Below are positions 5,448 through 14,149 of a DNA stretch of 51,023 bases, one piece after another. Positions within the stretch are counted from its first letter, which is position 1; every line of letters begins with the position of its first letter. Origin of the DNA: Thermogemmatispora sp042408965. Lineage in GTDB: Bacteria > Chloroflexota > Ktedonobacteria > Ktedonobacterales > Ktedonobacteraceae. The position numbers were made by a program, and so were the translations under genes. The notes under the pieces are model-generated. The model was given only the letters and a program-made list of their open reading frames with translations, made no database searches and was not told where the DNA came from. The stretch lies in NCBI GenBank assembly GCA_042408965.1, contig JBHOQN010000086.1, positions 1 through 51,023 on the forward strand, given 5' to 3'.

Positions 5448-7889
5448 TCAGCGCGCTGGCAGCAGGCGCAGGCGGCCCTCGGCGTTAGCCTCGATGGCGG
5501 CGCGCTCGAAGAGCATCGGGTGGTGCTCTGTGCGCAGCCAGGGCTTGATGAAGTCCGCGTAGTGGCGGCTACCAGGGTGGCCCGACTGGCCTGGGGCGTG
5601 GCTGGAAAGCGAGGCGTTGAGATCGGCCAGGTTGACGATCTGGCGGTAGGAAGGCACGATCACCACCTGCTCTGGCTGGTTGGGCAGCACCGCTCCCATA
5701 AAGATCGTATCGCTATCGCCACCCAGCGGGTAGGGACCGCGGTTGAAGAGGCGATCCAGCGGCTTCAGATTGCCGAGCGGGTGCTGATAGGTCATGCGGT
5801 GGATGGCCCCGTAGCTCCAGCGTGAGACGTCCGGGCCAAGCTTCTCCTGCAAGTCGGCGATGGTAGCGCTCCAGGCCGCAGCGATCGCCGCTTTCCACGA
5901 GCGCGGCCCGTTGGGAACGGCCGAATCTGCGAACCAGCCATCATCGCGCTCATTGAGGAGGCGGATCAACAGCGGCTTGCTGCGGCTGGCGTAGCCGTTG
6001 AGGATGGCCAGCAGAGTAACGCCCACGCCGAGGTAGTTGTAGAGCAGCGCCTCATCGTCGCCGATCACGGCGCTGAAGACGATATGCTCCAGCTTCCGCA
6101 GGAAGGTGGCATAGAGCGCCGCGGCTGCACTTTCGGGCGAGAGCACGTAGTCCCAGGCGCGCAGGGCCGCGAGTGCGGCCTCCTCCAGGGCACTTGACGG
6201 CGTCAATTCCAGCAAGTGCGGCACAATGTCGCGTGCTGGCAGCGCATACTGGTCGGACTGGATGCGTGCCATATCAGCCAGCGAGAGCCGCTCCTTGCTG
6301 GTGAGGAGATCGCGAATGCGCTCTGCGCGATAGCCATTCAGCCATTCGTTGGTGATGTAGTAGGGATACTCATCATTGACGACGCGGTTATTGGCGGTAG
6401 CGATGAAGTGCTGTGGCGGGTTATAGATGCAGGGCAGCTCCTCGAAAGGGATAAAGCCGGTCCACTCGTATTCGCCGGTCCAGCCTGGTGAGGGAAGCAG
6501 CGCCTGGCCCTGCGCTCGGATGGGAATCATGCCCGCCATGATGTAGCCAATGTTCCCCTCGCGGTCCGCGTAGACCACATTCTGGGGAGGCATATCCCAG
6601 TCGCGCATCGCCTCAAGGAACTCCTCCCAGTTGGTCGCACGATTGAGCTTCTCCACAGCAGAGATAATGCGGCTCGGCTCGAAGCCAGTCCAGCGCAGAG
6701 CCAGGGGCAGCTCCTGGGGAGCGGTACCGTGGTTGTTCTGCCCCTTGCTGGCTGGCAGGTGCGTCAGAATCGGGCCGTGACGTGTTACCAGCACCTCCTC
6801 CACCACAGGCGTGTGCTTCCCCTTGACGCGGATCTCCTCGCGGATCACCCTGGCCTCTTCCCACTGGCCCTGAAACTCGTAGCGTGTGGGGTGCTGGGGA
6901 TCGAACTTCTCGATGTAGAGGTCCTGCACGTCCGAGACGGCATTGGTCAGGCCCCAGGCGATATGCTGGTTGTGGCCGATGACGATGCCAGGGGTGCCCG
7001 GGAAGGAGGCGCCGATCACATCGATGTCACCGGCGACCAGATGGCACTCGAACCAGATGGAGGGAGCGCCCTGGGCCAGATGAGGGTCGTTGCAGAGCAT
7101 GGGAGCGCCAGTGACCGTTTTGTCCCCATCGACGACCCAGTTGTTGCTGGCTCCCAGGAGGCCGAAGCCGCTGAGCTGTTTGATCTGCGCGTATTGCTCC
7201 AGCAGGCCCGGATTGACACCGCCGTACTCCACGCCTGGCGGAATAATCAGCGGATGGCGCGGATCATAGCCGGCCTCCAGGCGCGCGGCGCGCTCCGCGC
7301 CGACACGGGCGACCAGGCGAGCGCGGATCACCTCGCTCTCCCAGTTGCCGCTGAGGTTCCAGGCCATCATTCTGGCCCACAGCAGGCTGTCGACAGGACG
7401 CCAGGGTTCTGGACGGTAGCGCAGCAACGTGCACTCCAGGGGGATTGGCTGCTGCGCGAGGCAGGCATTCACGCCGGCGGCGTAGGCTTCCAGGATGCGG
7501 CGATTGTGCTCCGTGAGGCGGGCTGCATCGGCGGCGGCGGCGCGGTGCAGTCCCAGGCGTCGACAGAAGCGATCGAGGTCGAGCGTGGCCTCACCCACCA
7601 GCTCGGAGAGGCGCCCCGAGCCAAGGCGTCGGTTGAAGTCCATCTGCCAGAGGCGCTGCTGGGCGTGGATATAGCCCTGGGCGAAGAAGAGGTCATCCTC
7701 GTTGTGCGCATAGATGTGTGGCACGCCGTAGCGATCAGTGATGATCTCAACTTCCTCATGCAGGCCCGACAGACGCCGCACGCCTCGGGTAGATGGCAGC
7801 GGTCGACGGAGCAGGAGATAGTAGGCGCCGCCCGCCAGGCCGGCCAGGCTGGCCGCGGCCAGCAGCGTCTTTTGCCACCAGGATGCCAT
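5448..7889 (-). CDS. Penicillin acylase family hydrolase (Ntn amidase)
   Basis: The protein belongs to the penicillin amidase family (S45), N-terminal nucleophile enzymes that cleave amide bonds of acylated compounds such as beta-lactams or acyl-homoserine lactones. The start at 7889 is chosen over an upstream one because AAAGGAGG lies 8 bases before it; this gives 813 aa. Residues 5-28 form a hydrophobic segment (signal anchor), so it acts outside the membrane. Two-chain processing is expected at the serine near residue 248 in GASNNWVVDG, the conserved nucleophile after cleavage. Other family landmarks include DRYGVPHIYA near the N-terminus, CNDPHL and WGLTNAVSDVQDLYIEK. It follows cysS by 224 bp on the same strand. 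The natural substrate cannot be read from the sequence. Confidence 0.92.
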   Translation of the reverse strand: MASWWQKTLLAAASLAGLAGGAYYLLLRRPLPSTRGVRRLSGLHEEVEIITDRYGVPHIYAHNEDDLFFAQGYIHAQQRLWQMDFNRRLGSGRLSELVGEATLDLDRFCRRLGLHRAAAADAARLTEHNRRILEAYAAGVNACLAQQPIPLECTLLRYRPEPWRPVDSLLWARMMAWNLSGNWESEVIRARLVARVGAERAARLEAGYDPRHPLIIPPGVEYGGVNPGLLEQYAQIKQLSGFGLLGASNNWVVDGDKTVTGAPMLCNDPHLAQGAPSIWFECHLVAGDIDVIGASFPGTPGIVIGHNQHIAWGLTNAVSDVQDLYIEKFDPQHPTRYEFQGQWEEARVIREEIRVKGKHTPVVEEVLVTRHGPILTHLPASKGQNNHGTAPQELPLALRWTGFEPSRIISAVEKLNRATNWEEFLEAMRDWDMPPQNVVYADREGNIGYIMAGMIPIRAQGQALLPSPGWTGEYEWTGFIPFEELPCIYNPPQHFIATANNRVVNDEYPYYITNEWLNGYRAERIRDLLTSKERLSLADMARIQSDQYALPARDIVPHLLELTPSSALEEAALAALRAWDYVLSPESAAAALYATFLRKLEHIVFSAVIGDDEALLYNYLGVGVTLLAILNGYASRSKPLLIRLLNERDDGWFADSAVPNGPRSWKAAIAAAWSATIADLQEKLGPDVSRWSYGAIHRMTYQHPLGNLKPLDRLFNRGPYPLGGDSDTIFMGAVLPNQPEQVVIVPSYRQIVNLADLNASLSSHAPGQSGHPGSRHYADFIKPWLRTEHHPMLFERAAIEANAEGRLRLLPAR

Positions 7890-7971
7890 AATGCGAGCCT
7901 CCTTTGCTGTGCTGGTCAGAGAACAGAGAAAATAGGGGCAGCCTGGACGGCGATCAACAGGATGCCACCCG

Positions 7972-7992
7972 CGACCAGTCAATGGCTGGTCG
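7972..7992 (-). repeat. Short hairpin between cysS and the acylase gene
   Basis: CGACCAG (7972-7978) pairs with CTGGTCG (7986-7992) over a 7-nt loop. It could attenuate read-through from cysS, but there is no U-tract. Confidence 0.3.
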
Positions 7993-8113
7993 GTCATAGC
8001 GCGACAATATATGCAGGCTACAACCCCGCGCGGCGCAAGGCGAGACAACCACGCCCCGGAGAGCGAGGCTGTCCAGACCTGTGACCACGCAGAAGGGAGC
8101 CGTTCTCCAGCCG

Positions 8114-9544
8114 CTAGAGCACCTCTGTGCCCTGAGGCGTGTCGCGGACCTCATAGCCGAGGGCTTTGATCCGCTCGCGCAATTCATCGGAGCGCTTCCA
8201 ATCCCGGGCGGCACGGGCCGCTTCGCGTTCGCGGACGATCGTCAGTACCGCTTCAGGGAGCGCACGTGGCTTACGAGGCGCGACCGTCTCCAGGCTCAGG
8301 CCCAGCACGCGGTCGAAGTCCAGCAGCAGGCGACGGCGCTCGGCGGGGGCAATGCTCCGCTGGTGCAGGACCTTGTGGGTCAGGTTGAGCGCGGTCGGCA
8401 GCTCCAGATTATCGTTGATGGCCTCATGGAAGGCGGACCGCAGGCGTTCGGCCTCCTCCGACCAGGGTCCGCTGGCGCCGGGGCCGTCGGTGGGCAGCTC
8501 GGCCAGTTCCTCACGCAGGTTATTGAGACCACTCTGCGCCGCCAGAATCGACTCATCCGTGAAATTGATCTTCGAGCGGTAGTGGGCGGTCAGCAGCAGA
8601 TAGCGCAGAGCCAGCGGCTCGATGCCGCGCTCCTTGAGTGTTGAGAGCAGGATGACGTTCCCCTTGGAGCGCGCCATTTTCGCGCTGCCGAAGTCGAGGA
8701 ATTCGCCATGCACCCAGTAGCGTACCGGTGGGATGCCGCTGATGCCCTGGCTCTGGGCGATCTCGTCCTCGTGGTGCGGAAAGATCAGATCGACGGCGCC
8801 GGTGTGAATATCGAACTGCTCGCCGAGGTATTTCACAGACATCGCCGAGCATTCGATATGCCAGCCGGGGAAGCCGATGCCCCAGGGACTCTCCCAGTTC
8901 ATCTGGCGAGTAGGGCTGCCGTGCTTCCAGAGGGCGAAATCTTCGGCTGCCGCTTTATCGTCGGCGGCCTCCATCTGCACGCGCCCGTGACCGCCGGCGC
9001 GCAGATTCTCCAGCGTATTGCCGGAGAGCTTGCCGTACTCCGGAAAGCGGCTGACGTCGTAGTAGACGTTGCCCGCGCTCGTCACGTAGGCCAGCCCTTT
9101 CTCGATCAGTTTCGCGGTCATCTCCTGCATTTCCGCGATGTGCTCGGTGGCCCTGGGCACAATCTGGGGCGGCAGAATATTCAACTGCGCCGCATCTTCC
9201 TCGTAGCGGCGCGTGTAGTAAGCGGCGATCTCATAGGCCGAACGCCCGGTGGTGCGCGCCTCATACTCGATCTTGTCCTCGCCGCGCTCCTCCACGTCGT
9301 TCTGCAGATGCCCGACATCGGTGATGTTGCGCACCAGCAAGACCTCGTAGCCGTTATATTCGAGCATACGACGCAGCCAGTCCGTCATCAGAAAGGTGCG
9401 AAAGTTCCCGATATGAATGTCGCGGTAGACCGTGGGGCCGCAGCTGTAGATGCCTACTCTGGGTGGATGCAGGGGCTCAAACCGCTGTTTGATGCGGCCA
9501 AGCGTATTGTAGAGAGCAATTGGCCTGGCTGATACGCCGCTCAT
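8114..9544 (-). CDS. cysS: Cysteinyl-tRNA synthetase
   Basis: This 476-aa class I aminoacyl-tRNA synthetase charges tRNA-Cys with cysteine. The ATP-binding HIGH motif is His44-Ile-Gly-Asn47, and the KMSKS motif is KMARSKGN near residue 289. The zinc site that selects cysteine is visible as Cys35 in YSCGPTVY, the Cys of HIECSAMS and the HHEDE segment. The C-terminal domain ends with the usual tRNA-binding helices. The length is normal (E. coli 461). AAGGAGAGA precedes the ATG at 9544. The leader is about 175 nt from the likely promoter, but I find no T-box consensus in it. Confidence 0.97.
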   Translation of the reverse strand: MSGVSARPIALYNTLGRIKQRFEPLHPPRVGIYSCGPTVYRDIHIGNFRTFLMTDWLRRMLEYNGYEVLLVRNITDVGHLQNDVEERGEDKIEYEARTTGRSAYEIAAYYTRRYEEDAAQLNILPPQIVPRATEHIAEMQEMTAKLIEKGLAYVTSAGNVYYDVSRFPEYGKLSGNTLENLRAGGHGRVQMEAADDKAAAEDFALWKHGSPTRQMNWESPWGIGFPGWHIECSAMSVKYLGEQFDIHTGAVDLIFPHHEDEIAQSQGISGIPPVRYWVHGEFLDFGSAKMARSKGNVILLSTLKERGIEPLALRYLLLTAHYRSKINFTDESILAAQSGLNNLREELAELPTDGPGASGPWSEEAERLRSAFHEAINDNLELPTALNLTHKVLHQRSIAPAERRRLLLDFDRVLGLSLETVAPRKPRALPEAVLTIVREREAARAARDWKRSDELRERIKALGYEVRDTPQGTEVL

Positions 9545-9725
9545 GCTTCTCTCTCCTTCTGACGTTCAGTATCCTCATGTGTACCTGTATGCTGGCAGAG
9601 TGTGGATGGTAGATGGCTTGCTCTCTCGACCTGTTGCGTCTGGTACAGGTACAGTAGTGCGTTGCTGCGCGTGGTCTGATCAACATAACTCCCCCGGTAT
9701 CAGCAAGGTGCAGCCTGTCCCCGCT

Positions 9726-9734
9726 AGTATAGCA
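9726..9734 (-). promoter_or_regulatory. Extended -10 promoter candidate for cysS
   Basis: On the minus strand TGCTATACT (9726-9734) is an extended -10 element; no good -35 box is present upstream. Transcription would start near 9719. Confidence 0.4.
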
Positions 9735-10045
9735 CACTCTCTGACGCTGGTATAGTCCCGCCTGGAAATTGAGGCGTTTTTTCGCTTATCAGCGAATCCC
9801 AAGACGTTTTTCGGTTTGCCTGTTCTGCTGCGTCTACAGGGTGCATGGCAGAGAACGAGACCGCCATCTGGACGCCGGCGTTACCCAGTTGCCGTCTCAC
9901 CAGACTGCTTTGCGCTGATTCTTACCCCGCCTGCCCGTCTGCGTGGGCAGTGTGGATGTGTGTTCGATTTATGGTGACGAGATCATTTATGTAGTGGCTG
10001 TCAGGGTATAGTTATATATGCCTGCAGCCGGGAGGTGACAGAGCC
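9735..10045. other. Intergenic region between divergent genes
   Basis: The region holds two small hairpins, TTCGCT/AGCGAA (9781-9796) and CTGCCC/GGGCAG (9931-9950), neither followed by a U-tract. An AT-rich stretch at 9967-10020 with TATAGT (10007-10012) probably contains the promoter of the small gene at 10046, but no clear -35 box is seen. Confidence 0.4.
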
Positions 10046-10210
10046 ATGTTGAACAGAGCGATCTTGGCAGGTCCAGGGCCTTACGATGATGATGGCGGCG
10101 ATTCTCGCTGGATTCCGGGCACCTCACCGGAGGACACTGATCCCGAAGATGAGGACGTCAGCGAGGAGTCGCAGTCGCGCGATGATCAGAAGGGCACGGA
10201 TGGGCACTAG
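10046..10210 (+). CDS. Small acidic protein of unknown function (54 aa)
   Basis: This short gene opens with ATG at 10046, preceded by a strong ribosome site GGGAGGTGA about 7 bases upstream. The product is 54 aa, starts MLNRAILAGPGPY and is then almost wholly acidic and polar (DDDGGDSRW, PEDTDPEDEDVSEESQSRDD). It has no membrane segment and no Cys. The composition predicts disorder and a strongly negative charge. I do not recognise a family. It has its own intergenic space and is followed about 145 bp later by a 16-bp terminator-like hairpin shared with metH. The strong ribosome site is the main argument; a chance open frame cannot be excluded. Confidence 0.5.
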   Translation: MLNRAILAGPGPYDDDGGDSRWIPGTSPEDTDPEDEDVSEESQSRDDQKGTDGH

Positions 10211-10353
10211 CGCTGTGGCTGCAGCGTGCTGCGCCCTATCAGGTCGACGGGCTGTGGAGGCGGAAGCGCTCTTATAGACTGAGCGTGCCTCTCTTCCACC
10301 CCGTCTGCCCGCTGCCAGCGTATCATCGCAGACACGGCGCGACACGACACGAC

Positions 10354-10393
10354 AGAGGAACCGCTGCGACGCTATCCTCGCAGCGGTTCCTCT
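10354..10393. terminator. Perfect 16-bp hairpin downstream of metH
   Basis: AGAGGAACCGCTGCGA (10354-10369) pairs perfectly with 10378-10393 over an 8-nt loop. It lies 37 bp past the metH stop and also follows the 54-aa gene on the other strand, so it can serve both. No U-tract follows. Confidence 0.7.
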
Positions 10394-10429
10394 CTGGAAT
10401 CTCCCCTGCTGGCCCGCTTCAGGGTTGGC

Positions 10430-13400
10430 TCAGGAAGAGCTGGTCACGGTCTCGCGCACGGCGAAGTAGACGGCCTGGGGGTGGTGCACGACGATGGCGG
10501 CCGTTGATTGCTCGGGTACGAGCTGGTAGCCGGCGGTGAGACTGACGCCGATGCTGCGCTCCACCGGCAGAATCTCGAAGAGCCGGCGGTGGTCTTCGAG
10601 GTCGGGGATGGCCGGATAGCCCCAGCTGTAGCGGCGGCCGCGGTTCTCCTCCAGACCGAGTTCATGGCGGATGTGGCGGTTGCTATATTCAGCGAGCGCC
10701 TCAGCCATCTGGACGGAGAGGCCATGCAGGTAGTAGGCCTCCGAGTACTGGCCCTCCTGCTGCAGGCGCTGCACGACTTCGCTGGATTCCTGCCCTACAG
10801 TTACGACCTGCAGGGCTACCACATCGATGGTGCCACTCTCCACGGAAGCGAAGTAGTCGGCCAGACAGAGGCGTTCATGCGCGCTCTGGCGGGGGAAACG
10901 GAACCGTGTGATCTCACGCAGGGCTGTTGGGGCCGCTTGCCCGCTGATGCTCTGTGGATCGTAAACGATCAGGCTGTTGCCCTGAGCCTGGCAGGGGTAG
11001 TAGCCGTAGATGACGCGCGGCTGCAGGTAGCGCTGACGGCGCGCCTCGAGCAGCATACGCTCAAGGCGTGGGCGAAACTCCTCTTCCACCAGACGCTCGA
11101 AGGCGGCGCCGTGGGCCTTGCCGCCCCAGTGGAGGCGGAAGAGGGTATTGTGATCCAGGCAGGCTGCTACGTCTTCGAGGCCAATGCGCTCCAGGACGCG
11201 CGGTCCCCAGAAAGGTGGGCGGGGGATTGAGGGAGCGGGCCGCACGCTGGCTGCCGGTCGCTCCTCGGGAGCGCTCTTGCTCTCCGCGCGCGGAGACTGT
11301 TTCTTGACCAGCTCGTTGAGGGCCTCCTGCTTGACGCGCTCGACGAAGGCGGCGCGCTCCTGGGGATCGCCGGTCAGGCGGTCCATGATCTCCAGGCCCT
11401 CGAAGGCGTCGCGTGCGTAGAAGACGCCCGGTTCGTAGGGAACTGGTGTGGTGCTGTTGCTCTCCTCCTCCACGAAGAGAATGCGCCGGCCGTAGGAGCG
11501 GTTGATGGCTGCGCCACCGACGATCACGGGGTACTGCAGGCCGCGTTTGTAGAGCTCTCTGACGCAGAGGGGCATCTGCTTTGAGGTACTGACAAGCAGG
11601 GCTGAGAGGCCGATGGCGTCGGCGTTGACCTCAATGGCTTTGTCGAGGATGGTGTTGAGGGGGACCTGTTTCCCCAGGTCGTAGACGGTGTAGCCATTGT
11701 TGCTGAGGATGGTGTTGACCAGATTTTTGCCGATATCGTGGACGTCGCCGAAGACAGTTGCCAGCACAACCCGTCCTTTCGTATAGCCTTCCTTGCGCTC
11801 GAGGTATTGTTCCAGGTGGGCGACGGCGCGTTTCATCACCTCGGCCGATTGCAGCACAAAGGGCAGGATCAGCTCACCGGCGCCAAAGCGGTCGCCGACA
11901 TCTTTCATGGCAGGCAGGAGCACGCCGTTGAGCACGCGGACGGCGGCCTCGCTCGGCTTAAGGTGCTCCTCCGAGCAGCGCTCGCTGATGGCGCGGGTGA
12001 TCAGCTCCTCGATACCCTCTTTGCGGCGGTGCAGGATCTGCCAGTGGATGCGCTCACTGGTGCTCATGCCCTCGGTCGGATCAATCTGAGTCTGGCCTGG
12101 CTCCTCAGCGCGGCCGTGTGCCTCGAAGTAGGCGATGTAGCGCGGGAGAGCCTCTGGGCGATTGTAGATCAGGTCCTCGGCGAGCTGGCGTTGCTCCTCG
12201 TCGATCTCGGCATAGGGTTTAATGTGCACGGGGTTGACAATGGCAGCGTCGAGGCCTGCACGCACGGCGTGATAGAGAAAGACGCTGTTGAGGACGGCGC
12301 GAGCGTGGGGCTTGAGGCCGAAGGAGACATTACTCACGCCCAGGATAGTCAAGACGCCCGGCAGCTCAGCCTTGATCTGTTTGATGGCCTCAAGGGTCTC
12401 AATGGCGGCCGTCTGCAGCTCCTCCTGGCCAGTGGTGATTGGAAAGGTCAGCGGGTCAAAAATCAGGGCGTCGGGCGCCAGGCCATACTCGTGCACGCAG
12501 ATCTCATAGATCTTGCGTGCCACCTCCAGCTTGCGCTCGGCGCTTTTCGCCATGCCGGCCTCGTCGATGGTCAGGGCCACCACGGCGGCACCGTGTTCGA
12601 GGGCCAGCGGCAGGACGCTGTCGATGCGCTGGCGGCCGTTCTCCATGTTGATGGAGTTGATGATGGCTCGTCCGGGATAGACCTCCAGGGCGGCTTGAAT
12701 GACGGAGGCTTCGGTTGAGTCGATGATGAGGGGGACCTCAATCCCCATTGAGAGCTTCTTGATGGTGCTGGCCATCTGAGCGGCTTCATCGCTGCGCTCA
12801 GTCAGAGCGACACAGACGTCGAGGGCGTGTGCACCGCCCTCGACCTGCTCGCGTGCGATGGAGAGCAGGGTATCGTAGTCCTCCGAGAGGAGCGCCTGCT
12901 TGGCTTTACGGCTTCCCTGGCTGTTGACGCGCTCGCCGATGAGCAGAGGCGGGGGGTCCTGCTGCAAGGTGGTGGCGCGAATGCCGCTGGAGACGCAGGG
13001 CAGCGAGACGCTGGCGAAGCTGCGGCGCTGCAGGACCTCGTCCGAGCGCTGGCGTGGACGGCGCGGCGCGTGACGGCAGGCGCTGACGATGGCGCGCAGG
13101 TGTTCATGCGAGCTGCCGCAGCAGCCGCCGACGATATTGACACCGAATTCGGTGATAAACTCGCGCAGGGCAGCAGCCATGGGCTCCGGCTTGAGGGGAT
13201 AGAGGGCCTGGCCACCGACGTTGAGAGGGATGCCGGCGTTAGGAATGGTAGAGATCGGGAGTGGGCAATGCTCAGCAAGATAGCGCACTGGCTCACGCAT
13301 GTACTCGGGGCCAGTCGAGCAGTTGAGACCGATAATATTGACCTTCAGACCGACCAGGGTGGTCATGACGGCGGCGATGTCTGTACCGAGCAGCATACGT

Positions 13401-14005
13401 CCGCTGGTGTCGAGCGAGACCTGTGCCTGAATGGGAACAAAGCGCTCCAGTTGCTGCATGGCGCGGCGGATGCCGGTGACGGCGGCGCGTACCTCCAGGA
13501 TGTCCTGGCTGGTCTCAATGAGCAGGACGTCGACGCCGCCTTCGAGCAGGGCCGCGGCCTGTTCGTGAAAGACCTCGACGAGCTGTCCATAGGTGATGTT
13601 GCTCAACACGGGATCGTCTGAGGAGGGCAGCATGCCTGTCGGACCGATGGACCCGGCGACAAAGCGTGGCTGCTCTGGCGTGCTGTAGCGATCGGCCAGG
13701 CGCCGCGCCAGACGGGCCGCGGTCAGGTTGATCTCGTGCGTACGCTCCCCCAGGCCGTATTCGTTGAGCTTGAGGCGACTGGCGGTGAACGAATCCGTTT
13801 CCAGCACGTCGCAGCCAGCTTCCAGAAAACCGGCGTGGATCTCCTCGATCACCTGCGGCCGTGTGAGCACGAGGTATTCGTTGCATCCTTCTGTGGCTGG
13901 TCCGCCATAGTCCGCTGCGCTTAGCTGATACGTTTGAATCGTGCTGCCCATAGCACCGTCGAAGATCAGAACACGCTGTGCCAGGGCGTCAAGAAACCGG
14001 CTCAT
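10430..14005 (-). CDS. metH: Cobalamin-dependent methionine synthase
   Basis: The 1191-aa protein has the full four-module MetH architecture and transfers the methyl group of 5-methyltetrahydrofolate to homocysteine through cobalamin. Residues 1-310 are the homocysteine/zinc module, with zinc ligands in NCSTGP and GGCCGSSHE (near 292). Residues about 350-620 are the pterin module, beginning LLIGERVNSQGSRK. The cap and B12 domains follow; the cobalamin-binding histidine is in GDVHDIGKN near residue 755. Residues about 960-1185 are the AdoMet-dependent reactivation domain with SWGYPAIPDLEDH and LTAGYQLVPEQS. The start follows an extended -10 promoter (14082-14090) by about 70 nt, too short a leader for a cobalamin or SAM riboswitch. 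No break or missing module is seen. Confidence 0.97.
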   Translation of the reverse strand: MSRFLDALAQRVLIFDGAMGSTIQTYQLSAADYGGPATEGCNEYLVLTRPQVIEEIHAGFLEAGCDVLETDSFTASRLKLNEYGLGERTHEINLTAARLARRLADRYSTPEQPRFVAGSIGPTGMLPSSDDPVLSNITYGQLVEVFHEQAAALLEGGVDVLLIETSQDILEVRAAVTGIRRAMQQLERFVPIQAQVSLDTSGRMLLGTDIAAVMTTLVGLKVNIIGLNCSTGPEYMREPVRYLAEHCPLPISTIPNAGIPLNVGGQALYPLKPEPMAAALREFITEFGVNIVGGCCGSSHEHLRAIVSACRHAPRRPRQRSDEVLQRRSFASVSLPCVSSGIRATTLQQDPPPLLIGERVNSQGSRKAKQALLSEDYDTLLSIAREQVEGGAHALDVCVALTERSDEAAQMASTIKKLSMGIEVPLIIDSTEASVIQAALEVYPGRAIINSINMENGRQRIDSVLPLALEHGAAVVALTIDEAGMAKSAERKLEVARKIYEICVHEYGLAPDALIFDPLTFPITTGQEELQTAAIETLEAIKQIKAELPGVLTILGVSNVSFGLKPHARAVLNSVFLYHAVRAGLDAAIVNPVHIKPYAEIDEEQRQLAEDLIYNRPEALPRYIAYFEAHGRAEEPGQTQIDPTEGMSTSERIHWQILHRRKEGIEELITRAISERCSEEHLKPSEAAVRVLNGVLLPAMKDVGDRFGAGELILPFVLQSAEVMKRAVAHLEQYLERKEGYTKGRVVLATVFGDVHDIGKNLVNTILSNNGYTVYDLGKQVPLNTILDKAIEVNADAIGLSALLVSTSKQMPLCVRELYKRGLQYPVIVGGAAINRSYGRRILFVEEESNSTTPVPYEPGVFYARDAFEGLEIMDRLTGDPQERAAFVERVKQEALNELVKKQSPRAESKSAPEERPAASVRPAPSIPRPPFWGPRVLERIGLEDVAACLDHNTLFRLHWGGKAHGAAFERLVEEEFRPRLERMLLEARRQRYLQPRVIYGYYPCQAQGNSLIVYDPQSISGQAAPTALREITRFRFPRQSAHERLCLADYFASVESGTIDVVALQVVTVGQESSEVVQRLQQEGQYSEAYYLHGLSVQMAEALAEYSNRHIRHELGLEENRGRRYSWGYPAIPDLEDHRRLFEILPVERSIGVSLTAGYQLVPEQSTAAIVVHHPQAVYFAVRETVTSSS

Positions 14006-14081
14006 AGGCGACCACCTGCTTTCTCTCTAGCTCTCTTTATGATCTCTCTATAGATAGATACTGCAATGGATGGGTTCAGTT

Positions 14082-14090
14082 ATTATATCA
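14082..14090 (-). promoter_or_regulatory. Extended -10 promoter for metH
   Basis: Minus strand TGATATAAT (14082-14090) is a perfect -10 with a TGn extension. No consensus -35 is present. The start would be near 14075. Confidence 0.55.
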
Positions 14091-14149
14091 TGTTCCGCGG
14101 CGGTGCTGCAGACGGCGGCCGGGCTGCCGAGAAAGCGGGCGGTGCTCTC

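Noticed and set aside
6729..8084. 451-aa plus-strand open frame opposite the penicillin acylase gene
   Set aside because: Opposite a well-supported enzyme; low-complexity composition and no recognised motif.
9545..9725. Possible T-box riboswitch in the cysS leader
   Set aside because: The leader is long enough, but I find no match to the T-box consensus AGGGTGGNACCGCG and no terminator with a competing stem before the start codon.
9781..9796. TTCGCT/AGCGAA hairpin as a terminator
   Set aside because: The T-run lies before, not after, the stem on the plus strand, so it does not fit an intrinsic terminator in either direction.
14006..14090. Cobalamin or SAM riboswitch before metH
   Set aside because: The leader from the extended -10 promoter is only about 70 nt, too short for either class, and no B12-box or SAM-I core sequence is visible.
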